Shown one piece after another: positions 43,231-50,383 of a stretch of 64,000 nt of DNA; positions within the stretch are counted from its first letter, which is position 1; each line of letters starts with the position of its first letter. The stretch is from Nocardiopsis xinjiangensis YIM 90004 (GTDB lineage Bacteria > Actinomycetota > Actinomycetes > Streptosporangiales > Streptosporangiaceae). The position numbers and the translations under genes were made by a program. The stretch covers positions 75,301-139,300 of the forward strand of contig NZ_ANBE01000006.1 of the NCBI RefSeq assembly GCF_000341145.1. The letters are read 5' to 3'. The notes beneath the pieces were generated by a model, which saw only the letters and a program-made list of their open reading frames with translations, made no database searches and was not told the origin of the DNA.

Positions 43231-43372
43231 GTCGGCGGCTCTCTCATGCACGGAGCAGGGGAGGACGCCGGCGCCGAGGGGCCAGGGGAGAAGGTCGACC
43301 GGCCGAGTCGATCACGGCGAAGCGGTCACGACACCACCGAGAAACGCCCAAACAGCCGCAAAGCTCACAAAA

Positions 43373-43398
43373 TCATGCATAACACAGTTTATGCATGA
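43373..43398. other. Perfectly symmetric Xer-like recombination site
   Basis: TCATGCATAA (43373-43382) and TTATGCATGA (43389-43398) are exact reverse complements separated by 6 bp (CACAGT). Arm-6-arm with inner CATAA and TTATG ends is the dif architecture. In a very GC-rich genome this A/T-rich perfect dyad is striking. It differs from classical dif by having two identical arms, as expected for a single-recombinase site. Confidence 0.7.
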
Positions 43399-43787
43399 AA
43401 CATGACAAGAAGGGGCTAGGGGCTAGGAGTCGCCCGGCGCAGAGGACCGGAAGCCCGCACACACCTTCCACCAACACCACCCCTCAGGCCACAAGAGACG
43501 CACACCCACACGCCAGGACGCATCCCCACAGAACCCGCAGGCCAGAACACAAGAACCCCACAAGACCTGCGGAAACACCAGGCACACCGAACCAGCCGAT
43601 CAGCGCCCACAGAACACACAGAGCCACACAACAGACAGCCACGAACCCCAACGGGCCACCGAGCCGAACACACGAGAGCGCGCAGCCTCCCACACGGCCC
43701 GCCCGCGCCACAGCGGCCCACAGAGCAACAACACGCACAGAACGCGCGGGCCCAGCAGCCGCCCACCCCTTCTCCCAGCCCACACAC
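43399..43787. other. Gene-poor segment between the two Xer-like sites
   Basis: A 389-bp A/C-rich stretch with open frames on both strands (140 codons rightward, 129 leftward). The rightward product is a His/Thr/Pro/Arg string with no domain, and the leftward is Cys/Gly-rich. I consider neither a convincing gene. The segment is bounded by two dif-like sites. Confidence 0.5.
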
Positions 43788-43815
43788 AACGCCGATAATG
43801 CACATTATGTCAAGT
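43788..43815. other. dif: dif-like chromosome-dimer resolution site
   Basis: A 28-bp site: left arm ending GCCGATAA, 6-bp centre TGCACA, right arm beginning TTATGTCAAG. It aligns with E. coli dif without gaps at the ATAATG and ATTATGT-AA blocks, and closely resembles actinobacterial dif sites as known in the literature. XerC and XerD bind the two arms to resolve chromosome dimers at the terminus. A Xer-type gene lies 0.8 kb to the left. Confidence 0.85.
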
Positions 43816-43968
43816 AAAGCGGATCAAAGACACCACAACCCCTACCCCACAGGCCACCCAGCACCACACCCACCACCACACCAACACCAACCCAAAACCT
43901 CACCCACCCATCACAACCCCGACCAAAACACTCACACCCCCACCCCGCACCTGCCTATGCTGCCCCCT

Positions 43969-44121
43969 ATGCTCATCCACCTCATGTGCCGCTCCTGCCT
44001 GGGCAGCGGAACACGCGTGGACCTCCACGCCCACCGCGACATGGGACAAGCCCTCGCCAGACGCCCCTGCCCCGACTGCCACGGCAACGGCCACCACACC
44101 CAACCCGCCACCACCCGATAA
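43969..44121 (+). CDS. Mini-protein with two CxxCxGxG zinc motifs
   Basis: 50-residue product from ATG 43969 (alternatives ATG 43957 and 43984) containing CRSCLGSG and CPDCHGNG separated by 23 residues. CxxCxGxG pairs form the zinc centres of DnaJ-type cysteine-rich domains. The longer frame begins inside the dif-like site, but that extension is a His/Pro string and unlikely to be translated. No J-domain is present. Starts 0.15 kb right of dif. Modest confidence because it is short, but the paired motif is unlikely by chance. Confidence 0.5.
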   Translation: MLIHLMCRSCLGSGTRVDLHAHRDMGQALARRPCPDCHGNGHHTQPATTR

Positions 44122-44140
44122 CACCCGAACCACAACACAC

Positions 44141-45181
44141 CTACGACAACCGCACCCAACCCGTCCTCACCCACCACCGACCACCCCGCTCCAACCGATC
44201 CACCACCGCACGCTCCAACCGCGTCCCACGCGGAGCACGCCCCACATCCACCTCCGACATCCCAAACACGAACCGAAACACATCCGCCTCCCCCGCACGC
44301 CCCTCACCCACCAACGTGAACCGACGCTGAAACGCCACGATGTTGGAACCCTCCCCCAACACCTCGGCCCACTGCGGATCCAACAACCACGACGTACACG
44401 TAGCCACCACCGGATCCAACCCCAAACACTCCCGCGCAAAAGCCCCCGCACGCCCCAACGACTCCTCCACACCCGCCGGATCCAACCCACCCGACGGAAT
44501 GTGCAACCGCAACACCGGATCCCCCACACCCATCCCCGCACCCAACCCGGCCGCCTCCCGCGGCCCATACCACTCCACCCCCGCCTCACACACCAACCGC
44601 GCAGGCTCCAACTGCAACGCCCCCACCCAGAACAAACGCCCCCGAAACTGCACAGCCACCCACCCCGACGTCTCCAACGACAACCACCCCCACATCCGAC
44701 GCGACCGCGCCACCTGCACCCCCACATCCGCCAACGTCGCCACCGTCACCGAACGCGGAACCCCCCACCGCGCCTGAACCGCCAACTGCGCCGGCACCAT
44801 CGCCGCGAACGCCCACAAAGACGCCACCCGCACACGCCGATCCCCGACCCCCACCAACGTCGGCCACACCCGAAACTCCCCCACCGGCAGCTCCACATCC
44901 GCCCACAACCGCCGATACATGCACTCCACCACGTGCCACAGCTCCGGCGACCACTCCCCAACAGACCCCCCACGGCCCCCACCGGCATCACCCGGCCACA
45001 ACGCCTCCACCTCGGCACGATCCCGCTCCGCCAACCCGAACATGTCCAACACAGCGGCCGCCTCCGCACCCGTAGGCACCCGCAAAGGCCACTCCGGAAC
45101 CGGCAACCGCTCCGCCTCGGCCAACCACTCCCCCACATCCGGACCCAGACCGAACCGTTCCACCACAACGCTGCTCTCCAT
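44141..45181 (-). CDS. Acyltransferase-domain protein (NAT_N/GNAT_C type)
   Basis: 346 residues similar in layout to actinobacterial acyltransferase-domain proteins built of an NAT_N-like N-terminal half (GPDVGEWLAEAERLPVP, ELWHVVECMYRRLWADVELP) and a GNAT_C-like C-terminal half (LRLHIPSGGLDPAGVEESLG, SWLLDPQWAEVLGEGSNIVAFQRRF). The cofactor loop is not canonical. Function unknown, possibly small-molecule or peptide acylation. ATG at 45181 with GGAGG eight nt upstream. Divergent from the acyl-CoA ligase gene across a 118-bp gap. Confidence 0.75.
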   Translation of the reverse strand: MESSVVVERFGLGPDVGEWLAEAERLPVPEWPLRVPTGAEAAAVLDMFGLAERDRAEVEALWPGDAGGGRGGSVGEWSPELWHVVECMYRRLWADVELPVGEFRVWPTLVGVGDRRVRVASLWAFAAMVPAQLAVQARWGVPRSVTVATLADVGVQVARSRRMWGWLSLETSGWVAVQFRGRLFWVGALQLEPARLVCEAGVEWYGPREAAGLGAGMGVGDPVLRLHIPSGGLDPAGVEESLGRAGAFARECLGLDPVVATCTSWLLDPQWAEVLGEGSNIVAFQRRFTLVGEGRAGEADVFRFVFGMSEVDVGRAPRGTRLERAVVDRLERGGRWWVRTGWVRLS

Positions 45182-45217
45182 GCCCCCATCCTCCAACCAC
45201 GTCAACCACCCACGCGA

Positions 45218-45233
45218 GTGAGGTCACCCTCAC
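45218..45233. promoter_or_regulatory. Dyad between acyltransferase and acyl-CoA ligase genes
   Basis: GTGAGG and CCTCAC flank TCAC, a perfect 6-bp dyad in the 118-bp divergent gap. A TTGACG -35-like hexamer for the ligase starts at 45248. Possible shared operator. Confidence 0.45.
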
Positions 45234-45299
45234 AATTGGGCATAGTGTTGACGTACACGGCCCCGACCCACCAACCACCCAGAACGAGGACCACCACCG

Positions 45300-46919
45300 A
45301 TGCCCGACCCCGCACAGCGCGTGGCCGACTGGCTCGCCACCTACGACACCCCCACCACGTCAGTGGCCCACCTGCTCTGCGACCGCCACGAACCCCACAC
45401 CACCGCCATCACCGAGGTCGGCCCCACCCTCGCCCCCACCACCCTCACCTTCGGAGAGCTCACCGAACGCTCCCGCGCCCTCGCCACCGGCCTGGCCGAC
45501 CTCGGCATCGGCCACGGCGACCGCGTGGCCACCCTCCTGCCCAAAGGCATCGACCTCACCGTGACCGCCCTGGCCGTGTGGCGCCTGGGCGGGGTCCTCG
45601 TTCCCCTGCTGTCCTCCTTCGCCCCCTCCGCCGTCAACGACCGCCTCCTGGGATCCAACGCCCGCCTGGTCGTGTGCCTGGACGAGCACCGCGGCAAACT
45701 CGACCCCCACCCCAACACCACAGACCACCCCACCTGGCAGATCGCGACCGTGGGCCCCGAACCCACCCGCGACGGCGACCACACCCTGAACGAACTCTCC
45801 CGACGCGGCACCGGCCCCGCCCCCGAGGTCGCCGTCGGCGGCTCAGGCACCATCGCCGTGGCGTTCGTGTCCGGACTCGCCGGACCACCCCGAGGCGTGG
45901 TCGTTCCCGCCCGAGCCCTGGCGGCGATGCACTCCTACCACCACTACGGCCTGGGGGTGGAGGACGAGGACGTCTACTGGAACACCTCCGACCCCGGCAG
46001 CGCCTACGGCCTCTACCACGGCCTCATCTCGCCGTTGCTGGCCGGACACGGATCCCTGGCACTGCGGGCAGGCTTCTTCGACCCCGAACTGACCCTGGAC
46101 GTGCTGGGCATGTACCAGGTCACCAACCTGGCCACCGACCCCACCACCTACCGGACACTGAGGGCGGCCACCAAGACCCTGCCACCCGAGGTCATGGTCC
46201 AGCGCCTCTCCAGCGCCGGTGAGCAGCTCTCCCCCGAGGTCATCGCATGGGCCGCCGACATGTTCGGTGTTCCGGTACGCGACCATTACGGACAGACGGA
46301 GCTGGGCTGGTGCGCGGGGGCACCCAACGGCGATACCGGGGAGCAGGACCAGCCCCTGGCCCCGGGGGCGGTCGGCGGATCGCTACCGGGGTGGCGGATG
46401 CGTGTACTGGAGGCCATCAGCGACGAGCCCGCTCCGGTGGGCGCCTACGGACGTGTGGGGGTGGACCTGGCGGAGAGCCCGTTGGCGTGGTTCACCGGAT
46501 ACCTGGACAACGAGGCGGCCTCGCAAGTGCGCTTCACCCCCGAGGGTGACTACTACCTGACGGGCGACACCGGGATCCTGGACCGTGAGGGGCGGCTGCA
46601 CTTCTCCACGCGCGACGACGGGGCGATCCTCACGCACGGGTACCGGATCGGGCCCGCGGAGGTGGAATCGGTGCTCAACGAGCATCCGGCGGTGGATGAG
46701 TGCGGGGTCTACTCGCTGCCCGACGAGATCGCCGGGCAGCTGGTCGGAGCCCGCATCGTGCCGGCGAACGGGTTCGAGGCCGGCGACACATTGGCCGAGG
46801 AGCTGCGTGAGTGGGTGCGCTCGCGGTTCGCCCCGCACGCGGCGCCCGCAGAGGTCGAATTCGTGGCGGAGCTGCCGCGTACCGCCTCGGGCAAGATGCG
46901 GCGGGCCCGGTTGCGTTGA
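45300..46919 (+). CDS. Acyl-CoA synthetase-like (ANL superfamily), divergent P-loop
   Basis: 539-residue adenylate-forming enzyme of the acetyl/medium-chain acyl-CoA synthetase group. Core motifs: DHYGQTELG (A5), YLTGDTG (A7), HGYRIGPAEVESVL (A8, hinge) and TASGKMRRARL with the catalytic lysine (A10). The phosphate loop, normally TSGTTGxPKG, reads VSGLAGPPRGV, so the Thr/Ser cluster and Lys are changed. The strand composition switches within the gene near 46250: C-rich 5' part, G-rich 3' part. ATG at 45300. Substrate unknown. Confidence 0.85.
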   Translation: MPDPAQRVADWLATYDTPTTSVAHLLCDRHEPHTTAITEVGPTLAPTTLTFGELTERSRALATGLADLGIGHGDRVATLLPKGIDLTVTALAVWRLGGVLVPLLSSFAPSAVNDRLLGSNARLVVCLDEHRGKLDPHPNTTDHPTWQIATVGPEPTRDGDHTLNELSRRGTGPAPEVAVGGSGTIAVAFVSGLAGPPRGVVVPARALAAMHSYHHYGLGVEDEDVYWNTSDPGSAYGLYHGLISPLLAGHGSLALRAGFFDPELTLDVLGMYQVTNLATDPTTYRTLRAATKTLPPEVMVQRLSSAGEQLSPEVIAWAADMFGVPVRDHYGQTELGWCAGAPNGDTGEQDQPLAPGAVGGSLPGWRMRVLEAISDEPAPVGAYGRVGVDLAESPLAWFTGYLDNEAASQVRFTPEGDYYLTGDTGILDREGRLHFSTRDDGAILTHGYRIGPAEVESVLNEHPAVDECGVYSLPDEIAGQLVGARIVPANGFEAGDTLAEELREWVRSRFAPHAAPAEVEFVAELPRTASGKMRRARLR

Positions 46920-46946
46920 CACCGCTCCCCCGGGCCCGCCGGCGGG

Positions 46947-47243
46947 TCAGCGTTCGTGGCCGGGCACGAGCTCGTCGATGCGGGCGGCCAGGGACAGGTC
47001 CTTCTCGGTCAGAGCGCCCTCGGAGTGGGTGCTCAGAGCCAGGTGGACCTTGTTGAAGCGGATGTCGATGGCGGGATGGTGGTCGGCCTGCTCCGCGGCC
47101 TGCGCGATGTCGTCGACCAGGGCGATGGCCTGGGTGAACCCCGGGAGCCGAACGGTACGTCGGATGACGGGGGCCGAATCGTCGCGTTCCCAATCCTGGA
47201 GCCGCCCCAGGCCTTCGTCGATCTGTGCGTCGGTGAGTTCCAC
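46947..47243 (-). CDS. 4a-hydroxytetrahydrobiopterin dehydratase
   Basis: 98-residue pterin-4a-carbinolamine dehydratase (PhhB/PCD). The hallmark QADHHPAIDIRFNKVHLALSTH holds the paired catalytic histidines, followed by GALTEKDLSLAARID. The enzyme recycles the pterin cofactor of aromatic-amino-acid hydroxylases, or acts in related dehydrations. GTG at 47243 with GGGAGAGG upstream. Confidence 0.9.
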   Translation of the reverse strand: MELTDAQIDEGLGRLQDWERDDSAPVIRRTVRLPGFTQAIALVDDIAQAAEQADHHPAIDIRFNKVHLALSTHSEGALTEKDLSLAARIDELVPGHER

Positions 47244-47679
47244 GGGAACCTCTCCCCTCGTGTGTGGTCAGCCGTGCGCTGTCCTACCCAACGGGTATCG
47301 AAGGGTCCCGTGTGCAACGTGAACCCCTTGTAATTGGTGCGGCGTAGCCGCGCGATTGTGGTGGTGTTGCTTTTCTCTGGAAAAGCCAGAGCTCCTTTAC
47401 GTTGTAGATTTTAAACTGGCCGAACTCGGCCCCACCCCCTCCCGCCTGGGATGATGCTCCACCTCGACCCCTGCCGCGCCCTGTAGGTCTTGCGTGTTCG
47501 GGTTCTGCGACTGTTCACTCTGGGAGACCCCGGTCACCTCAGGCGGGGACGCCCCGTTCCCGCCGCTTCTCTCTCCCCCCTGGAAGCGAGACCATGTCCC
47601 ACGAGCGCCCCAGAACCCCTCTGCCTTCCGAGAGCGCGTCCGCCCCGGCCCTTCCCTCCCCTGCCAGGGCAGCCGCCCG
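47244..47679. other. Gene-free stretch with one operator-like motif
   Basis: 436 bp between the pterin dehydratase start and the DUF742 gene. The frame of the DUF742 gene is open back to 47494, but that sequence is proline/arginine-rich and not family-like. The only clear element is the A/T-rich motif at 47396-47417. Confidence 0.5.
47396..47417 (-). promoter_or_regulatory. Shared A/T-rich motif, copy 1
   Basis: TTTACGTTGTAGATT followed by TTAAACT. The same TTTACG-x-TGTAGATT core recurs at 49674-49693 upstream of the TauE gene. ATTTTAAACT is shared with the dioxygenase operator at 51378-51395. This copy lies about 150 bp upstream of the pterin dehydratase start. Confidence 0.45.
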
Positions 47680-48048
47680 GTGAGCCGCCCCCTGTGGCCC
47701 CAGGAACCGGGCCCCGAGATGAATGTGATCCGGCCCTACTCGTTGACGGACGGGCGCACCCGCCCCTCACGGTCGGATCTGTCCCTGGCCGCACAGGTGG
47801 TGTCTGTACCGGCGGTGGAGGAACCGCAGGTGGAGACCGAACTGCGCGAGATCCTGGCGATGTGCGTGTATCCGCTTCCCGTGGCGGAAGTGGCGGCACG
47901 GTCCGCTCTGCCGTTGGGTGTGGCGCGGATCCTGATGTCGGATCTGTTGGACCAGGGCCTGTTGATGGTGCGCGAGGCCGGGCCTCCGAACGAGCGGCCG
48001 AGCCTGGACACGCTGCGGCTGGTTCTGGAACGCATCCGCGAGATCTGA
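47680..48048 (+). CDS. DUF742 protein (orphan conservon CvnC-like)
   Basis: 122-residue winged-helix-like protein of the DUF742 family: IRPYSLTDGRTRPSRSDLSL, ILAMCVYPLPVAEVAARSALPLGVARILMSDLLDQGLLMV match the family throughout. DUF742 proteins normally stand third in the conservon operon with a sensor kinase, a roadblock protein and a small GTPase, none of which is here. GTG at 47680 gives the family's usual length; ATG at 47719 is an alternative. Confidence 0.82.
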   Translation: MSRPLWPQEPGPEMNVIRPYSLTDGRTRPSRSDLSLAAQVVSVPAVEEPQVETELREILAMCVYPLPVAEVAARSALPLGVARILMSDLLDQGLLMVREAGPPNERPSLDTLRLVLERIREI

Positions 48049-48108
48049 GGCGCAACGGCCAGGGGGCCACCGGGGCCCGGTCGGTTTCGAGCGGGTCCCG
48101 CGGCCGGG

Positions 48109-48603
48109 TCAGGCGATGTCGTCGTCGATGGCGAGCTTGAACTGAGCGTGCACCAGGCGGCCGCCGGCGTCGTCGTTGTGGGCCACCATCAACGCCAGAG
48201 GTGTGTCCGGGTCCACGAAGATCTCGTGGTGCTTGGTGAAGCACTGCATACCGGGGCCGGGGACACGGTGGTCGGTGGCGGTGGAGTCGGCACCGCCGGC
48301 CAGCTCGAGGGGATCGCGCACGAAACGGTCGCGCAGCTCGCTGTAGTCGCCCGCCTCCCACTGAACCATGGCGATCAGGCTCGCCCAGCCGGCGACGGAG
48401 GGCCAGATGAGCCCGGAGCGCTCCTCCTCGTCCCAGCCCTCGATGATGTGGCCGTCGGGTTGGCGGACCTGATGCATCCCGTGGACGTCGGAGGATTCTG
48501 CGGCCCCGAAGGGGAACCGCACGACGTGGTAATCGCCGTCGGCGGGCACACTCTGGTCGAGGTCGCGGATGAGGGAACAGATGTGCAGTGCCAGGGCAAC
48601 CAA
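48109..48603 (-). CDS. Hypothetical protein, 164 aa
   Basis: Soluble protein with no family recognised. It contains DGDYHVVRFPFGAAESSDVHGMHQVRQPDGHIIEGWDEEERSGLIWPSVAGW and PGMQCFTKHHEIFVDP, giving a mixed alpha/beta look with several histidines. TTG at 48603 is adjacent to GAGGAG, an unusually close ribosome site, so the start is uncertain. Convergent with DUF742. Confidence 0.55.
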   Translation of the reverse strand: MVALALHICSLIRDLDQSVPADGDYHVVRFPFGAAESSDVHGMHQVRQPDGHIIEGWDEEERSGLIWPSVAGWASLIAMVQWEAGDYSELRDRFVRDPLELAGGADSTATDHRVPGPGMQCFTKHHEIFVDPDTPLALMVAHNDDAGGRLVHAQFKLAIDDDIA

Positions 48604-48797
48604 CTCCTCGCTCGGATGCTTCGGGCCCCGATCATTCCACGGGGGACCCGCCCTCGTCCGGGGGTCGGGAAGATCGCCTCGACCATCCGATGATTCGGAG
48701 GCTGAAGTTTCGTTCTGACTCTCCCTGGCCGGTGAGGGTTCAAGAGATTCGGACGTATTTGCCTTCTCAACTGCCGTTCCTGTTACCCGACAAGGGC

Positions 48798-49565
48798 TCA
48801 GGCGAACAGGTCCCAGCCCATGCGCAGGAGCAGGGCGAGCACGACGACGAGCAGGACGGCGCGCACGAAGCCGCTACCGCGTTTGAGTGCGCTGCGAGCA
48901 CCGATCTGGGCACCCAGGATGGTGCACACGGCCAAGGTCAACCCCAGGAGCCAGTCGACATGGCCGCCTACGGCGAAGACGGCGAGAGCACCGAGGTTGG
49001 TACAGGCGTTGACGATCTTGGCCGAGGCGGAGGCGGTGACGAAGTCCAGGCCCAGGACGGCGGTGAGGGCGATGATGAGGAAGACCCCGGTGCCGGGTCC
49101 GATGAGGCCGTCGTAGAAACTGATGCCCAGACCGGCCAGCGCGATGGTGGCCAACAGGCGGTTGCGGGTGCGCAGGCCGGGGTCGGAGGCGGCACCCATG
49201 GTGGGGCGGAAGTAGACCATCAGGGCCACACCGGCGAGCACGACCATGATGATGGGCTCCAGGACTTCGCTGGTCAGTGCTGTGGCCAGGCCCGCGCCGA
49301 GGCCGGATCCGACCAGGGCGAGCAGGGCCGTGGGAACGACGACGCGCAGCTGGATCCTGACTTTGCGGGCGTAGGTGAGGGCGGCCGAGGTGGTGCCGAA
49401 TACCGAGGCGAGTTTGTTGGTGCCCAGGAGGGTGGCCAGGGGCGCGTTGGGTGCGCCCACCAGGAGGGCGGGCAGGAGCAGGAGCCCTCCTCCCCCGACG
49501 ACGGCGTCGATCCAGCCGGCGGCGAGGGCGACGGTGAGCAGGAGTCCGAGGATCTCGGGTTCCAT
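48798..49565 (-). CDS. TauE/SafE-family anion exporter
   Basis: 255-residue membrane protein with seven to eight helices, TauE/SafE (DUF81) family. The first repeat opens LLLTVALAAGWIDAVVGGGGLLLLPALLVGAP and the second has GISFYDGLIGPGTGVFLIIAL, both family signatures. Members export sulfite, sulfoacetate or similar anions. ATG at 49565. The intergenic region upstream contains the shared A/T-rich motif (49674-49693). Confidence 0.9.
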   Translation of the reverse strand: MEPEILGLLLTVALAAGWIDAVVGGGGLLLLPALLVGAPNAPLATLLGTNKLASVFGTTSAALTYARKVRIQLRVVVPTALLALVGSGLGAGLATALTSEVLEPIIMVVLAGVALMVYFRPTMGAASDPGLRTRNRLLATIALAGLGISFYDGLIGPGTGVFLIIALTAVLGLDFVTASASAKIVNACTNLGALAVFAVGGHVDWLLGLTLAVCTILGAQIGARSALKRGSGFVRAVLLVVVLALLLRMGWDLFA

Positions 49566-49673
49566 GGGTCACCGCCCCGGGGACGGGAGTGAGAGGATCA
49601 TGGGTTCTTTCCTGGCGGGGGTGCCAGAGGTGGGGTGTGTTCTGTCGAGAGGAGATTACACAGAAATGTCGCT

Positions 49674-49693
49674 TTTACGATGTAGATTCAAAT
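49674..49693 (-). promoter_or_regulatory. Shared A/T-rich motif, copy 2
   Basis: TTTACGATGTAGATTCAAAT, 109 bp upstream of the TauE start. TTTACG-x-TGTAGATT matches copy 1 (47396-47417), and GACGATGTAGAT recurs at 57751-57762. Probably a common operator or promoter element. Confidence 0.5.
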
Positions 49694-49702
49694 AGGGATG
49701 CA

Positions 49703-49745
49703 GGGCGGTGGTGACGTCCGGGACCAAGGGACGTCACCACCGCCC
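49703..49745 (-). terminator. 17-bp perfect-stem hairpin after the dioxygenase/esterase operon
   Basis: GGGCGGTGGTGACGTCC (49703-49719) and GGACGTCACCACCGCCC (49729-49745) are exact complements with a 9-nt loop, 8 bp beyond the esterase stop. No T-tract. Strong terminator candidate. Confidence 0.75.
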
Positions 49746-49753
49746 GAGAAGGC

Positions 49754-50383
49754 TCAGAAGCCGGAGGCGGAGAACCAGGAACGTGCCTCTGCCAGGACAT
49801 CGGGGGCCAACTGGTGGCCTCCCGGGTGCTCGCGTTCGCTCAAGCGCGCTCCGCGCTCACGCAGCTGCCGGCCCAGCAGGCGGGCCTGGCCGATGGTGGT
49901 GATGGGATCGGCCACACCCGAGCCGAGGAAGACCGAGGTGGCACTCAGATCGACCGGGTCGGGCTCGCGCCCCTGCAGGGGTGCCCCACCCGCGAAGAGA
50001 GCGGCGCCGGCGACCAGGCCGGGGTGGAGCAGCAGCAGGGCCGCTCCGGTGTTGGCACCGTTGGAGAACCCGCTGACCACGATGCGGCCGGGGTCCAGAC
50101 CGTAGGCCTGGGTGGCCTCATCGATCCAGGTGGCCAGCTCGCCGGTGCGTTCGATGAGGTCCTCGACGTCGAAGACCCCTTCGCGCAGGCGGCGGAACCA
50201 GCGGTTCATGCCGTTCTCGTCCACCGTGCCGCGCGGGGACAGCAGCGCCGCGCCGGGTGCCAGGGCACGGCCCAGGGGCAGCAGGTCGTGTTCGTCGGCT
50301 CCGGTGCCGTGCAGCAGCAGGACGGTGGGGGCATCGGGCTCGGTGGCCGGTTCCCACACGTGTTCGTAGTCCTTCAGAGCCAT
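49754..50383 (-). CDS. Carboxylesterase, MhqD-like
   Basis: 209-residue phospholipase/carboxylesterase-type alpha/beta hydrolase: VLLLHGTGADEHDLLPLGRAL, nucleophile VVSGFSNGANTGAALLLL, acid GSGVADPITTIGQ and catalytic His in EHPGGHQLAPDV. It overlaps the dioxygenase stop by one nucleotide (TGATG). The dioxygenase-esterase order is the same as MhqO/MhqD in Firmicutes, which detoxify quinones. Confidence 0.87.
   Translation of the reverse strand: MALKDYEHVWEPATEPDAPTVLLLHGTGADEHDLLPLGRALAPGAALLSPRGTVDENGMNRWFRRLREGVFDVEDLIERTGELATWIDEATQAYGLDPGRIVVSGFSNGANTGAALLLLHPGLVAGAALFAGGAPLQGREPDPVDLSATSVFLGSGVADPITTIGQARLLGRQLRERGARLSEREHPGGHQLAPDVLAEARSWFSASGF

Larger units (their letters stand above)
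43081..43290 (+). repeat. Cluster of six GGGGAG motifs (KOPS-like)
   Basis: GGGGAG-containing words occur at 43081, 43100, 43167, 43203, 43258 and 43285, all on the plus strand, in a locally G-rich stretch inside an otherwise A/C-rich strand. The copy at 43167-43174 (GGGGAGGG) fits the FtsK-orienting consensus GGGNAGGG. All point toward the dif-like site 0.5 kb to the right. No gene occupies this stretch. Confidence 0.5.

Noticed and set aside
43395-43817. A 140-codon plus-strand frame starting in the symmetric Xer site and ending just past dif.
   Set aside because: The product is a His/Thr/Pro/Arg string from A/C-rich DNA, with no domain and no ribosome site. It would also be cut by both recombination sites.
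46200-46300. Replication origin at the skew switch.
   Set aside because: The C-to-G change fits an origin by convention, but no dnaA, dnaN or gyrB-type genes and no cluster of TTGTCCACA-like boxes were seen, and dif is nearby.
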